A stretch of 64,000 bases of DNA. Source: Alcanivorax sp. GTDB lineage: Bacteria; Pseudomonadota; Gammaproteobacteria; Pseudomonadales; Alcanivoracaceae. Under the pieces are notes generated by a model. That model saw nothing but the letters and a program-made list of their open reading frames with translations. It was not told the DNA's origin and searched no databases. This document shows, piece after piece, positions 27,262-35,021 of the stretch. Position 1 is the stretch's first letter, and each line of letters begins with the position of its first letter. The DNA is taken from the NCBI GenBank assembly GCA_022449455.1, contig JAKUPL010000006.1, positions 1 through 64,000 on the forward strand. The letters are read 5' to 3'. Position numbers and translations under genes: made by a program.

Positions 27262-28016
27262 ACCGCATTCTGATCACCGGCGCCGCCAGCGGCATCGGCC
27301 TGGCCACCGCCCGGCGCTTCCACGCCCGGGGCTGGCGGGTGGGGCTGGTGGATGTGAACGACAACGCCCTGCGCTCGGTGCACGCGGAGCTGGGCGCCGA
27401 TACCTGGTTCCAGGCGGTGGACGTGACCGATCCGGCCGCCTGCCGGGCCGCCGCCGACGCCTTCGCCGCCCGGGCCGGCGGCCTGGACGTGCTGTTCAAC
27501 AGCGCCGGGCTGCTGCACATGGGGCCGGTGGAAGAGGTCCCTCTGCTGAACCACCACCGCACCCTGGACATCAATGTGAAAGGGGTGCTGCACATGAGCC
27601 TGGCGTCCTTGCCCCACCTCAAGCGATCCGCCCGGCCCCGGGTGCTGAACATGAGCTCCGCCTCGGCCCTGTACGGCGTGCCGGACCTGGCGGTGTATTC
27701 CGCCTCCAAGTTCGCGGTGCGCGGTCTCACCGAGGCCCTTAACCTGGAATGGCAGCGGCACGGCATCGTGGTGCAGGATCTGATGCCACCGTTCGTGAAC
27801 ACACCGATGGTCACCGGCCAGCGCTATCGGGCGGCGGTGGTGGACCGCATGGGAGTAAAACTGAGCGCCGACGACATTGCCCGGGCGGCGGAGCAGGCGC
27901 TGGAGAGCGGGCGGGTGCACACCCCGGTGGGGCTGCCGTTCCGGGTCACGGTGTTACTGGAAAAACTGGCGCCCCGCTGGGTGACCCGGGAGCTGATGCG
28001 CCGGCTGAGCCGCTGA
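27258..28016 (+). CDS. short-chain dehydrogenase/reductase
   Basis: 252 residues from ATG 27258. TGAASGIGLATAR cofactor motif, NSAG (NNAG variant), serine in NMSSASALYG and YSASKFAVRGLTE with the Y-x3-K pair. NAD(P)-dependent oxidoreductase of the classical SDR type, similar in look to mycobacterial acyl/alcohol SDRs. Third gene of the coupled monooxygenase-esterase-SDR unit. The C-terminus is hydrophobic near GLPFRVTVLLEKLAP and may associate with membranes; ends LSR 9 bp from the convergent 3D-domain gene. Confidence 0.9.
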   Translation: MNRILITGAASGIGLATARRFHARGWRVGLVDVNDNALRSVHAELGADTWFQAVDVTDPAACRAAADAFAARAGGLDVLFNSAGLLHMGPVEEVPLLNHHRTLDINVKGVLHMSLASLPHLKRSARPRVLNMSSASALYGVPDLAVYSASKFAVRGLTEALNLEWQRHGIVVQDLMPPFVNTPMVTGQRYRAAVVDRMGVKLSADDIARAAEQALESGRVHTPVGLPFRVTVLLEKLAPRWVTRELMRRLSR

Positions 28017-28025
28017 CCGGCGCCG

Positions 28026-28493
28026 CTACTCCTCGCCCCAGTGGATCACCACCCGGCGGCGGCCCCAGTCGCGGGCCGCGTCCAGGTCCTCGCCCATATA
28101 GATGTCGATCTTGTTCTGCCAGCGGCTGTGCATCTTGTCGCGCACATACCAGACCCCGTCCAGGCCCTCGATGCGCACCGGGGTGCCGTAATCCAGGCCG
28201 GCGCCGATCAGGTCCCGGGACACGGCGATGGCCTTCATGCCGGGCACCAGGGTATCGCCCCAGGCGGCCACGCTGTGGTCGTTGCCGGCGCCCTGGCCCT
28301 CCAGGGAATTGTAGGCGGTGGCGGTGACCGTGGTGGTCTCCTTGAACGCTTCGGCGGGGGGATGCTGCGCCATCGCCGGCCACGGCGCCGCCGCCAGCAC
28401 GGCCAGCAGCATGGCCGCCGCCCGGAGCCGGCACGCCGGTTGGGTTCTGAACCCGCTCTTCACCTCGATGTCGGCATAGTTTGTCGATGTCAT
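28026..28493 (-). CDS. 3D-domain (MltA-related) exported protein
   Basis: 155 residues from ATG 28493, chosen because AGGA lies 6-7 nt upstream. A later ATG (28412, MLLAVLAAAPWPAMAQ) would give a neater signal peptide, so the start is uncertain. The mature part is a 3D domain: VTATAYNS, DTLVPGMKAIAVSRDLIGAGLDYGTPVRIEGLDGVWYVRDKMHSR and WGRRRVVIHW, with the three conserved Asp residues found in MltA-like double-psi barrels. Probably acts on or binds cell-wall glycan, but no lytic activity is proved. With the chosen start it overlaps the divergent lipoprotein gene by 7 bp. Confidence 0.78.
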   Translation of the reverse strand: MTSTNYADIEVKSGFRTQPACRLRAAAMLLAVLAAAPWPAMAQHPPAEAFKETTTVTATAYNSLEGQGAGNDHSVAAWGDTLVPGMKAIAVSRDLIGAGLDYGTPVRIEGLDGVWYVRDKMHSRWQNKIDIYMGEDLDAARDWGRRRVVIHWGEE

Positions 28494-29356
28494 CGCGATT
28501 CCTGGTTTGCCTGTTGATGCTGTTCGCCCTTTCCGCCTGCGCCACCGTCCCCGCGCCGCCTCCGCCGGAACCCCGGGTCTGGTCCGCCGAGGGCCCGCCA
28601 CGGGCGGTGCTGGTGGCCCTGCACAGTTTCGGCGACCACGACGACGCCTTCAATCTGGCGGCGCCGGCGCTGGCGGAGGCCGGCTACACCGTCTACGCCT
28701 TCGACCAGGCCGGCTTCGGCGACCGCACCCTCAAGGGCGGCCGCTGGGCCGGCGAGGAGCGGCTGGTGGCGGACGCCGCCGATTTGGTCCGTCAGGCGGC
28801 CCGCCAGCACCCGGACCGGCCGCTTTACCTGCTCGGCGAAAGCCTGGGCGGCGCCGTGGCGATACTGGTGGCGGCGCGCCACCCGGAGCTGCCGGTGGAC
28901 GGTCTGATCCTGGCCGCCCCGGCGGTGCGCGAAGGCATTCGACTGCGCTACGGCTGGAACGTTCTGATCGCCGGCGCCGCCACCCTGGCGCCGGGCTACA
29001 AACTGAACGTCTCGCGCCCACCGGACGACCCCCGGCTGGCGCCCGCCGCCGCCCGGCGCCTGGCGGACGACCCCCAGGTGATGCGCCGGGTGCGCCTGGA
29101 CGCCTACTGGGGGCTGATCAAGCTGGCGGACAGCGCCAGCGACGCGGCGCCGGAGCTGACCCGCCCCACCCTGGTGCTGTACGGCGGCGAGGACACCTCG
29201 GTGCCGGCCATCAGCATCCGGCGGCTGAACCAGCACCTGGGCGAACGGGGCGATTATCGATACTTCGCCGACGGCCCGCACCTGCTTTTGCAGGGCCGCC
29301 ATTGGCCGGCGGTGGTGGACGCCATCGAGCAGTGGCTGGCCACCTTGCCCCACTGA
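28487..29356 (+). CDS. alpha/beta hydrolase lipoprotein, monoacylglycerol-lipase-like
   Basis: 289 residues from ATG 28487 (a TTG 6 nt upstream is possible). Lipobox LSAC after MSSRFLVCLLMLFALSA. Serine hydrolase with HSFGDH near residue 43, the nucleophile elbow GESLGG (Ser about 119), LYGGEDTSVP carrying the acid, and a final GPHLLLQG histidine. The lysophospholipase/monoacylglycerol-lipase group is the nearest look-alike. A membrane-anchored lipase/esterase is inferred. Its 5' end overlaps the divergent 3D-domain gene, so at least one promoter must lie inside the opposite coding sequence. Confidence 0.85.
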   Translation: MSSRFLVCLLMLFALSACATVPAPPPPEPRVWSAEGPPRAVLVALHSFGDHDDAFNLAAPALAEAGYTVYAFDQAGFGDRTLKGGRWAGEERLVADAADLVRQAARQHPDRPLYLLGESLGGAVAILVAARHPELPVDGLILAAPAVREGIRLRYGWNVLIAGAATLAPGYKLNVSRPPDDPRLAPAAARRLADDPQVMRRVRLDAYWGLIKLADSASDAAPELTRPTLVLYGGEDTSVPAISIRRLNQHLGERGDYRYFADGPHLLLQGRHWPAVVDAIEQWLATLPH

Positions 29357-29450
29357 CAGCATGCCAACGGCGTTCAAGCCCCGGCGACCATCGCGAATTT
29401 GCTAGGCTATTGCGCATCGAACATCCCTCTTTCCAGGAGACAGCCGCACC

Positions 29451-30284
29451 ATGAGCAAACGGGTTCTGATCACCGGTGGCAATTCCGGTATTGGTTTGTG
29501 CACCGCCGAGCAACTGGCGGCCCGCGGCGCGGACGTGATTCTCGCCTGCCGCGACCAGGCCAAGGGTCAGGCGGCCCTGGCGCGCATCAAGCACAACAGC
29601 CCGGACGCCCGGGTGCGAGTGGTGAGCCTGGATCTGGCGGACCTGAACCGGGTGCGCGGCGTGGCCGGCCAGCTCAACGACGAGCTGGACGGGCTGGACG
29701 TGCTGATCAACAACGCCGGCGTGGTGCCGCGCCGCCAGCAGTTCACCGCCGACGGCTTCGAGATGCAGTTCGGGGTGAATTATCTGGCACCGGTGCTGCT
29801 CACCCACCTGCTGCTGCCGCTGCTGCAGCAGCGTCCCGGCGCGCGGGTGGTGCATGTGGCTTCGGTGGCCCACTGGCTGGGACGCATCAACCCGGGCACC
29901 TGGCGCGGACGCCGGCCCTATCTGATGCTGGACGCCTACGGGCAATCCAAGCTCGCCAATATTCTGTTCAGCGACGTGCTGGCGCAACGGCTGGCCGCCC
30001 AGGACATCACCAGCAATGCGCTGCACCCGGGCGGCGTCGACACCCCGATCTTCCGGTATACGCCGGAACTGCTGATGAAAGCCATCCGCCCCACCCTGAC
30101 CACCCCGGAAAACGCCGCCCGCCTGCCGGTGAGCCTGGCCCTGGACGACCGCTACAACGGCGTCACCGGCGGCTATTTCGACGCCAAGGGCGCGGCCACC
30201 CGGTCACCGCGGGCACGCAACAAGGCCAGCGGCGAAAAACTCTATCGGGAAAGCATGAAGCTGCTGGGCATCAATCCGCTGTAA
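29451..30284 (+). CDS. short-chain dehydrogenase, retinol-dehydrogenase-like
   Basis: 277 residues. TGGNSGIGLCTAEQLAARGADVILACRD, LINNAGV and YGQSKLANILFS (Y-x3-K) are the pattern of the retinol dehydrogenase/WW-oxidoreductase-like SDR group, which acts on lipophilic alcohols with NADP. ASVAHWLG carries the serine. A clear GGAG-type ribosome site (CCAGGAGACAGCCGCACC) precedes the ATG. Its 3' end overlaps the acpH stop by 14 bp on the opposite strand. Confidence 0.9.
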   Translation: MSKRVLITGGNSGIGLCTAEQLAARGADVILACRDQAKGQAALARIKHNSPDARVRVVSLDLADLNRVRGVAGQLNDELDGLDVLINNAGVVPRRQQFTADGFEMQFGVNYLAPVLLTHLLLPLLQQRPGARVVHVASVAHWLGRINPGTWRGRRPYLMLDAYGQSKLANILFSDVLAQRLAAQDITSNALHPGGVDTPIFRYTPELLMKAIRPTLTTPENAARLPVSLALDDRYNGVTGGYFDAKGAATRSPRARNKASGEKLYRESMKLLGINPL

Positions 30285-30873
30285 AGGGCGCCCGCTCCAG
30301 GGCTTGCTCGGCCACGGTGCGCTGCAGGCCGGGGTAGAGGTCGAGAAACACCGCCTCCAGGCGCTCATAATGGCATTCGATGTCCGCCTGGCAGCCCTGG
30401 AATCGGTTGGCGAAGCGCACCCGGGCGGCGATGCGGTCCAGCGCCCGCCCGACGGTGTCCAGTTCAGCGTAATGGCGCACCCAGTCCTGGGCCACCATAC
30501 GCTCCACCACCGCCCGCATGGGCACCGGCATCAGCGCCCGACCCTCGCCCAGCAAGCGGTAATCCCGGTCGATGGCCCGGTGCAGGGGCTCATCGTGGAA
30601 ACGGTCCCAGTGGCGCACCAGAAAATGATCGAACAGCACGTCCAGGGCGACCCCGGCGAAGCGCCGCCGGGGCGCGGCGAACAACCGCCGGCTGTGGCGC
30701 ACCGGCGGGTGATCGTCGGTGACCCGGTCCACCAGCCGGTGATTGAGCAGGCCGCGCCGCACCGGGTCGGGCAATTCCTCTTCGCGCACGCCGCGCATGA
30801 AATCGCCGAGCAGGTTGCCCACCTTGGATTCGGCGGTGGGCTGGGCCAGGGCCAGATGAGCGAAATAGTTCAC
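30271..30873 (-). CDS. acpH: ACP phosphodiesterase
   Basis: 200 residues from GTG 30873, giving VNYFAHLALA, the family's usual MN-(F/Y)-LAHL start. AcpH removes the phosphopantetheine arm from holo-acyl carrier protein. Signature segments NLLGDFMRG, HRLVDRVTDDHPPVR and ALDVLFDHFLVRHWDRF with conserved Asp/His of the HD-like metal site are seen. The start overlaps the GNAT stop as GTGA. Convergent overlap with the SDR gene. A holo-ACP hydrolase fits the presence of a phosphopantetheinyl transferase elsewhere in the window, but no link is shown. Confidence 0.9.
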   Translation of the reverse strand: MNYFAHLALAQPTAESKVGNLLGDFMRGVREEELPDPVRRGLLNHRLVDRVTDDHPPVRHSRRLFAAPRRRFAGVALDVLFDHFLVRHWDRFHDEPLHRAIDRDYRLLGEGRALMPVPMRAVVERMVAQDWVRHYAELDTVGRALDRIAARVRFANRFQGCQADIECHYERLEAVFLDLYPGLQRTVAEQALERAPFTAD

Positions 30874-31466
30874 GGCCCGCCCCGCGCCATCAGAAAGCGC
30901 AGATTCTGGCGTACCGCCGGCCATTCCTGATTGATGATCGAGAACACCACCGTGTCCCGGTAGACGCCATCGTCGCTTACCGTGTGGTTGCGCAGCACGC
31001 CGTCCTGTTTGGCGCCGAGCCGGGCGATGGCCGCCCGGGAGGCGCGGTTGTGCCAGTGAGTACGAAACTCCACCGCGATGGCGTCCAGGGTTTCAAAGGC
31101 GTGGCGCAGCAGCAGCCATTTGCACTCGGTGTTGACGCCGGTGCGCTGGTGGGCGCCGGCGTACCAGGTGTGCCCCAACTCCAGGCGGCGATTGCCCTCG
31201 TCGACGCGAAAAAAGCGGGTGCTGCCGATCACCCGGCCGCTCGCCTTGTGGCGCACCGCGAACGGCAGATCGCCCTGGTCACGACCGGCCAGGGCGGCAT
31301 CGATATAGGCCGCCACCCGCTCCGGTGACGGCGCGAAGGTAAACCAGAGTTTCCAGAGTTCGCCATCCTGGCAGGCGTCGATCAGGTCGTCGGCGTGGGC
31401 CGCCGTCAGCGGCTCCAGCGTGACCCGATCACCTTCCAGAATGACCGGTTCGATCCAACGGGCCAT
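30870..31466 (-). CDS. GNAT acetyltransferase, RimJ/RimL-like
   Basis: 198 residues. LEGDRVTLEPLTAAHADDL at the N-terminus, RVIGSTRFFRVDEGNRRLELGHTWYAGAHQRTGVNTECKWLLLRHAFETL (motif A region) and FRTHWHNRASRAAIARLGAKQDGVLRNH, the RimL-type acetyl-CoA pattern. Probably acetylates an amino group of a protein or small molecule. It is translationally coupled to acpH. Promoter probably just upstream, between 31466 and the hairpin at 31507-31540. Confidence 0.88.
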   Translation of the reverse strand: MARWIEPVILEGDRVTLEPLTAAHADDLIDACQDGELWKLWFTFAPSPERVAAYIDAALAGRDQGDLPFAVRHKASGRVIGSTRFFRVDEGNRRLELGHTWYAGAHQRTGVNTECKWLLLRHAFETLDAIAVEFRTHWHNRASRAAIARLGAKQDGVLRNHTVSDDGVYRDTVVFSIINQEWPAVRQNLRFLMARGGP

Positions 31467-31506
31467 GGTGGCTCCCGGCGTGATGGCAGAAGCTTGAGCA
31501 TAACGG

Positions 31507-31540
31507 AAGGCGCCGCGCGACGCAGGCCGCGCGGCGCCTT
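31507..31540 (-). terminator. GC hairpin after small exported protein
   Basis: Perfect 12-bp stem (AAGGCGCCGCGC with its reverse complement GCGCGGCGCCTT) around a 10-nt loop. The minus strand 3' flank is only CCTTCCG, so the U-run is poor; termination is likely but may be partial. Confidence 0.55.
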
Positions 31541-31541
31541 T

Positions 31542-31573
31542 CGTGAATTACTCCGGCCGTGAATTACTCCGGC
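31542..31573. repeat. 16-bp perfect tandem duplication spanning a stop codon
   Basis: CGTGAATTACTCCGGC occurs twice head to tail (31542-31557 and 31558-31573). On the minus strand the right copy contains the TAA stop of the gene at 31564; the left copy is downstream of it. Confidence 0.92.
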
Positions 31574-31977
31574 TTGGCGGCGTCCGGCTTGGCGGCGGGG
31601 GTTTCCATCTGCTGGCGGGTGCGGGCCAGGGCCGGGGCCACCGCGTCGCACTGGTCGGCGCCCTGGTCACAGGCCACGCAACCGGCGGCGGCGCTGGCCG
31701 CCATGGTCAGATTGACCCGGTAGGCCAGCTGCGGCAGCTTGGCGGCGCGGTCGCGCAGGGCCACCGCCTGCTCGTGGAGCGCGCCGTGCTCGGCGCGGCA
31801 GGTTTTCAGCGCACTCTCGTCGGCCGGGTCGTAGCCCTTCTTGAGGGCCTGGCCGCTGGCGTGCAGGGACTCCAGTTCGGCGATCATGCCGTTGATCCGT
31901 TCCGGGTTTTCCGGCGCCACGGCCAGGGCCGGGCCGGTCAGACACAGGGCCAGGGCGGAAATCAGCAGGCGTTTCAT
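31564..31977 (-). CDS. small exported protein of unknown function, three cysteines
   Basis: 137 residues. Signal peptide MKRLLISALALCLTGPALA, then a mature domain predicted to be helical: ERINGMIAELESLHASGQALKKG, a cysteine in KTCRAEHG, helices to RVNLTMAASAAAGCVACDQGADQC with three cysteines, and a low-complexity PAAKPDAAKPE tail. I do not recognise the family. Cysteines in CVAC suggest disulfide or metal binding. GGAG precedes the ATG. The gene ends in a tandem duplication of its own stop region and is followed by the hairpin at 31507. Confidence 0.75.
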   Translation of the reverse strand: MKRLLISALALCLTGPALAVAPENPERINGMIAELESLHASGQALKKGYDPADESALKTCRAEHGALHEQAVALRDRAAKLPQLAYRVNLTMAASAAAGCVACDQGADQCDAVAPALARTRQQMETPAAKPDAAKPE

Positions 31978-32074
31978 GGGTACACTCCTTTTTTATTGTT
32001 CGGGATGTTCGTCCTTCGGGCCCGGGGCGGGACGACCCGGGCCGTGCTCTGAGACCCGTCGACGCTTCGGGAGT

Positions 32075-32488
<414 letters not shown>

Positions 32489-32598
32489 TCACACCACGGC
32501 CATGCGGGAACGGCAATTTACAAAACCCGGGGTGAGACCCGGGCGCCGCTGCGACTATAATGGCCGCCCTGCTTGCAACCCCTTTCAATGAAGAGCTT

Positions 32599-33510
32599 AT
32601 GGCCACCCTGTTCGTCGAAAACCTGACCGTGGTGGACTTTTCCTATCTGCACGCCAAGCGCGGCATGGTGGGGGAGTCCTGGATCGTCGACCTGGAACTG
32701 TCCGGCGATCTGGATGCCCAGGGCATGGTGTTCGACTTCGGACGCATCAAGAAAACCGTCAAACACACCGTGGACGAACGCGTTGACCACCGGCTGCTGG
32801 TGCCCGCGGACAACGACCAGCTCGACCTTCACGCCCGGGACGATGGCCATCTGGCCCTGACCTGGCGGTATCTGGCCGGGGAAATCCGCATGGTGACCCC
32901 CGCCGGGGGCGTGCTGGAACTGCCCGGCGTGGAAATCAGCAAGGCCGGCGTCACCCTCTACCTGATGGAACTGATCCGCGACGCGGTGCCGGACAACGTC
33001 AGCGAGATCCACGTGATCCTGCGCGAGCAGGACACCGGCACCGCGCCCTTCTACCACTATTCCCACGGCCTCAAGAAGCACGACGGCAACTGCCAGCGCA
33101 TCGCCCATGGCCACCGTTCCGGCATCGAGATTTTCGAGAACGGCCGCCGCAGCCGCTATTGGGAAAAACTCTGGGCGGACCGCTGGGAAGACATCTACAT
33201 CGGCACCCGTGAAGACCTGGAAGGCACCTATTACGTGGAGGAAACGCCCCATCACCGGTTCCGCTACGACGCTCCCCAGGGTCACTTCGAGCTGGTGATC
33301 CCGGAGGACCACTGCTATCTGGTGGACTGCGATTCCACGGTGGAAAACCTGGCCGGGCACATCGCCGCGGAACTGGCCCGCGAGGCACCGGGCAAGCGTT
33401 TCCGGGTGCGCGCCTTCGAGGGCGTCGGCAAGGGCGCCATCGCCGAGGCCGGCGAGGACAACCCGCGCCTGGCCAAGGGCGGCTGGCTCACCGGCTCGTC
33501 GGTCTTTTAA
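32599..33510 (+). CDS. tandem PTPS-fold (6-pyruvoyl/6-carboxytetrahydropterin synthase-like) protein
   Basis: 303 residues from ATG 32599 (AAGAG just before it). Two PTPS-like units seem to be in one chain: the first 1-115, with ENLTVVDFSYLHAKRG and FGRIKKTVKHTVDERVDHRLL (like FGxLK...LDH), the second from about 150, with FYHYSHG...CQRIAHGHRSGIEI, a near match to the C-x3-HGH zinc/catalytic block of QueD with one extra residue. Family reaction: dihydroneopterin triphosphate to a pterin in queuosine or pterin biosynthesis. Whether this form is active or a metal-binding relative is uncertain. Confidence 0.72.
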   Translation: MATLFVENLTVVDFSYLHAKRGMVGESWIVDLELSGDLDAQGMVFDFGRIKKTVKHTVDERVDHRLLVPADNDQLDLHARDDGHLALTWRYLAGEIRMVTPAGGVLELPGVEISKAGVTLYLMELIRDAVPDNVSEIHVILREQDTGTAPFYHYSHGLKKHDGNCQRIAHGHRSGIEIFENGRRSRYWEKLWADRWEDIYIGTREDLEGTYYVEETPHHRFRYDAPQGHFELVIPEDHCYLVDCDSTVENLAGHIAAELAREAPGKRFRVRAFEGVGKGAIAEAGEDNPRLAKGGWLTGSSVF

Positions 33511-33525
33511 AAAGCCGACGGGCCG

Positions 33526-34476
33526 TCACGGGTCTTCCGCCAGAATCCGTTCCGCTTCTTCCTGAATCAGGCGGCGCAGCCAGCGGTGGGCGGCGTTGTG
33601 GTGCAGCAGTGGCGACCAGGCCATTTTCAGCTCGAACTCGGGGATATCGAACGGCGGCGGTTTGATGATCAACTGCGAGTTCTGCGCCTGCATGCGCGCC
33701 ACCCGGCTGGGTAGCGTGGCCACCAGATCGTTGTTCATGGCCAGCAGACCCGGCATCTGGTAGTGGCGGGTAAAGATGGTGATCTTGCGGCTGCGACCCA
33801 GCCGCTGCAGGGCGTGGTCAATCCAGCCCAGCCCGCCGAGCTTCTCCGGGTTCATGCCGAAGCCCACCCCGAAACCGGTCTTGGACACCCAGATGTGCTG
33901 CGCGGACAGGTAGCTGTCCAGGTCGAAATGGCGGGCGATGGGGTTGTCCCGGTTGAGCAGGCAGGAGAAAGCGTCCCGCCACAGCGTTACCTGGTGGAAG
34001 GAACCGGGGATCTCGTTGAAGCGGTTGATGGCCATGTCCACCCGCCCCTGCTCCATGTCCGGGTAGCTCACGTCCGACGGCGTGACGAAATCCAGCACCA
34101 CCTCCGGCGCCTCCTCGCGCAACCGGCGCACGATGTGCGGCACCAGCGTGCCCTCGGCGTAATCGCTGGTCATGATGCGGAATACCCGGCGGCTTTCCGC
34201 CGGCCTGAAGCCGTCTTCGGGGGTGAACAGGGACTCCGCCTGGGCGATCAGCTGACGCACCAGCGGCTGCAGCTCCTGGGCCCGGTCGGTGGCGGTCATG
34301 CCTTCGCTGGTGCGAATCAGCAACGGGTCGCCGAACATCAACCGCAGCCGCTTGAGGCTGTTGCTCATGGCCGGCTGGGTGATGCCCAATTGCTCGGCGG
34401 CGCGGGTCACGTTCTTTTCGCGCAGGAGCACATCCAGGTACTTGAGCAAATTGAGATCGGCGCTGGCGACGTTCAT
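33526..34476 (-). CDS. LysR family transcriptional regulator
   Basis: 316 residues from ATG 34476. N-terminal HTH: LNLLKYLDVLLREKNVTRAAEQLGITQPAMSNSLKRLRLMFGDPLLIRTSEGM, the typical LysR arrangement but of the NodD/PA-like subgroup starting with a short DLNLL helix. C-terminal periplasmic-binding-like ligand domain with SDYAEGTLVPHIV and FRIMTSDYAEG near residue 100. The ligand is unknown. Divergent from the Arc-type gene (156 bp gap), a normal place for a LysR regulator, though no LysR T-N11-A box was checked in detail. Confidence 0.88.
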   Translation of the reverse strand: MNVASADLNLLKYLDVLLREKNVTRAAEQLGITQPAMSNSLKRLRLMFGDPLLIRTSEGMTATDRAQELQPLVRQLIAQAESLFTPEDGFRPAESRRVFRIMTSDYAEGTLVPHIVRRLREEAPEVVLDFVTPSDVSYPDMEQGRVDMAINRFNEIPGSFHQVTLWRDAFSCLLNRDNPIARHFDLDSYLSAQHIWVSKTGFGVGFGMNPEKLGGLGWIDHALQRLGRSRKITIFTRHYQMPGLLAMNNDLVATLPSRVARMQAQNSQLIIKPPPFDIPEFELKMAWSPLLHHNAAHRWLRRLIQEEAERILAEDP

Positions 34477-34631
34477 GAAGGAGCTCGACGAAAACCGGAA
34501 AACCGGAGGAGTATAGCACCGCGCCCTGTTAACTCCGTCACTGTCCCGACAGATCATGGCGCTTTGCCACTCGCCCGCTTGAAAAAAAGTGCGTATCTTG
34601 ATCCCTTCGTTTTTTCAGGCCGGTAGGGATT

Positions 34632-34904
34632 ATGAAGCAGGACGCAATCAGGCAGGCGGAGAAATTCGTGGTGCGGTTTCCGTCGGGCATGCGCGGACGC
34701 ATCACCGAGATCGCGGCGCGCAACCACCGCAGCATGAACGCGGAAATCGTTGCCCGCATGCAGCACAGTCTCGCCAACTGGCCCACCGTCGAGGCCACGG
34801 ACCAGCACGCCATTCCGGTGGGCCGCGAGGAACAGGTGCTTCTGCAACGCTTCCGGCGGCTCACTCCGGCGCGCCAGCGCGCCCTGTTGGGTCTGCTCGA
34901 CTGA
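34632..34904 (+). CDS. Arc-type ribbon-helix-helix DNA-binding protein
   Basis: 90 residues. N-terminal ribbon-helix-helix: EKFVVRFPSGMRGRITEIAARNHRSMNAEIVARMQHSL, with FVVRFP as the DNA-contacting strand and the helices following, as in Arc/MetJ-like repressors. The C-terminal LTPARQRALLGLLD may be an oligomerisation helix. Targets unknown; could regulate itself or the neighbouring diguanylate cyclase. GTAGGGATTATG start context, weak ribosome site. Confidence 0.85.
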   Translation: MKQDAIRQAEKFVVRFPSGMRGRITEIAARNHRSMNAEIVARMQHSLANWPTVEATDQHAIPVGREEQVLLQRFRRLTPARQRALLGLLD

Positions 34905-35021
34905 TTCCCGGTCCCGGTCCATGGGCCGCTTCAGGGGAGCATTCAGAGCCCCTTTGCTGTTACTCTATTTCCGTCTTTTTTACCCGCTTGTCGCGACGGG
35001 CCGCATGGCCGCGTCGGGGGG

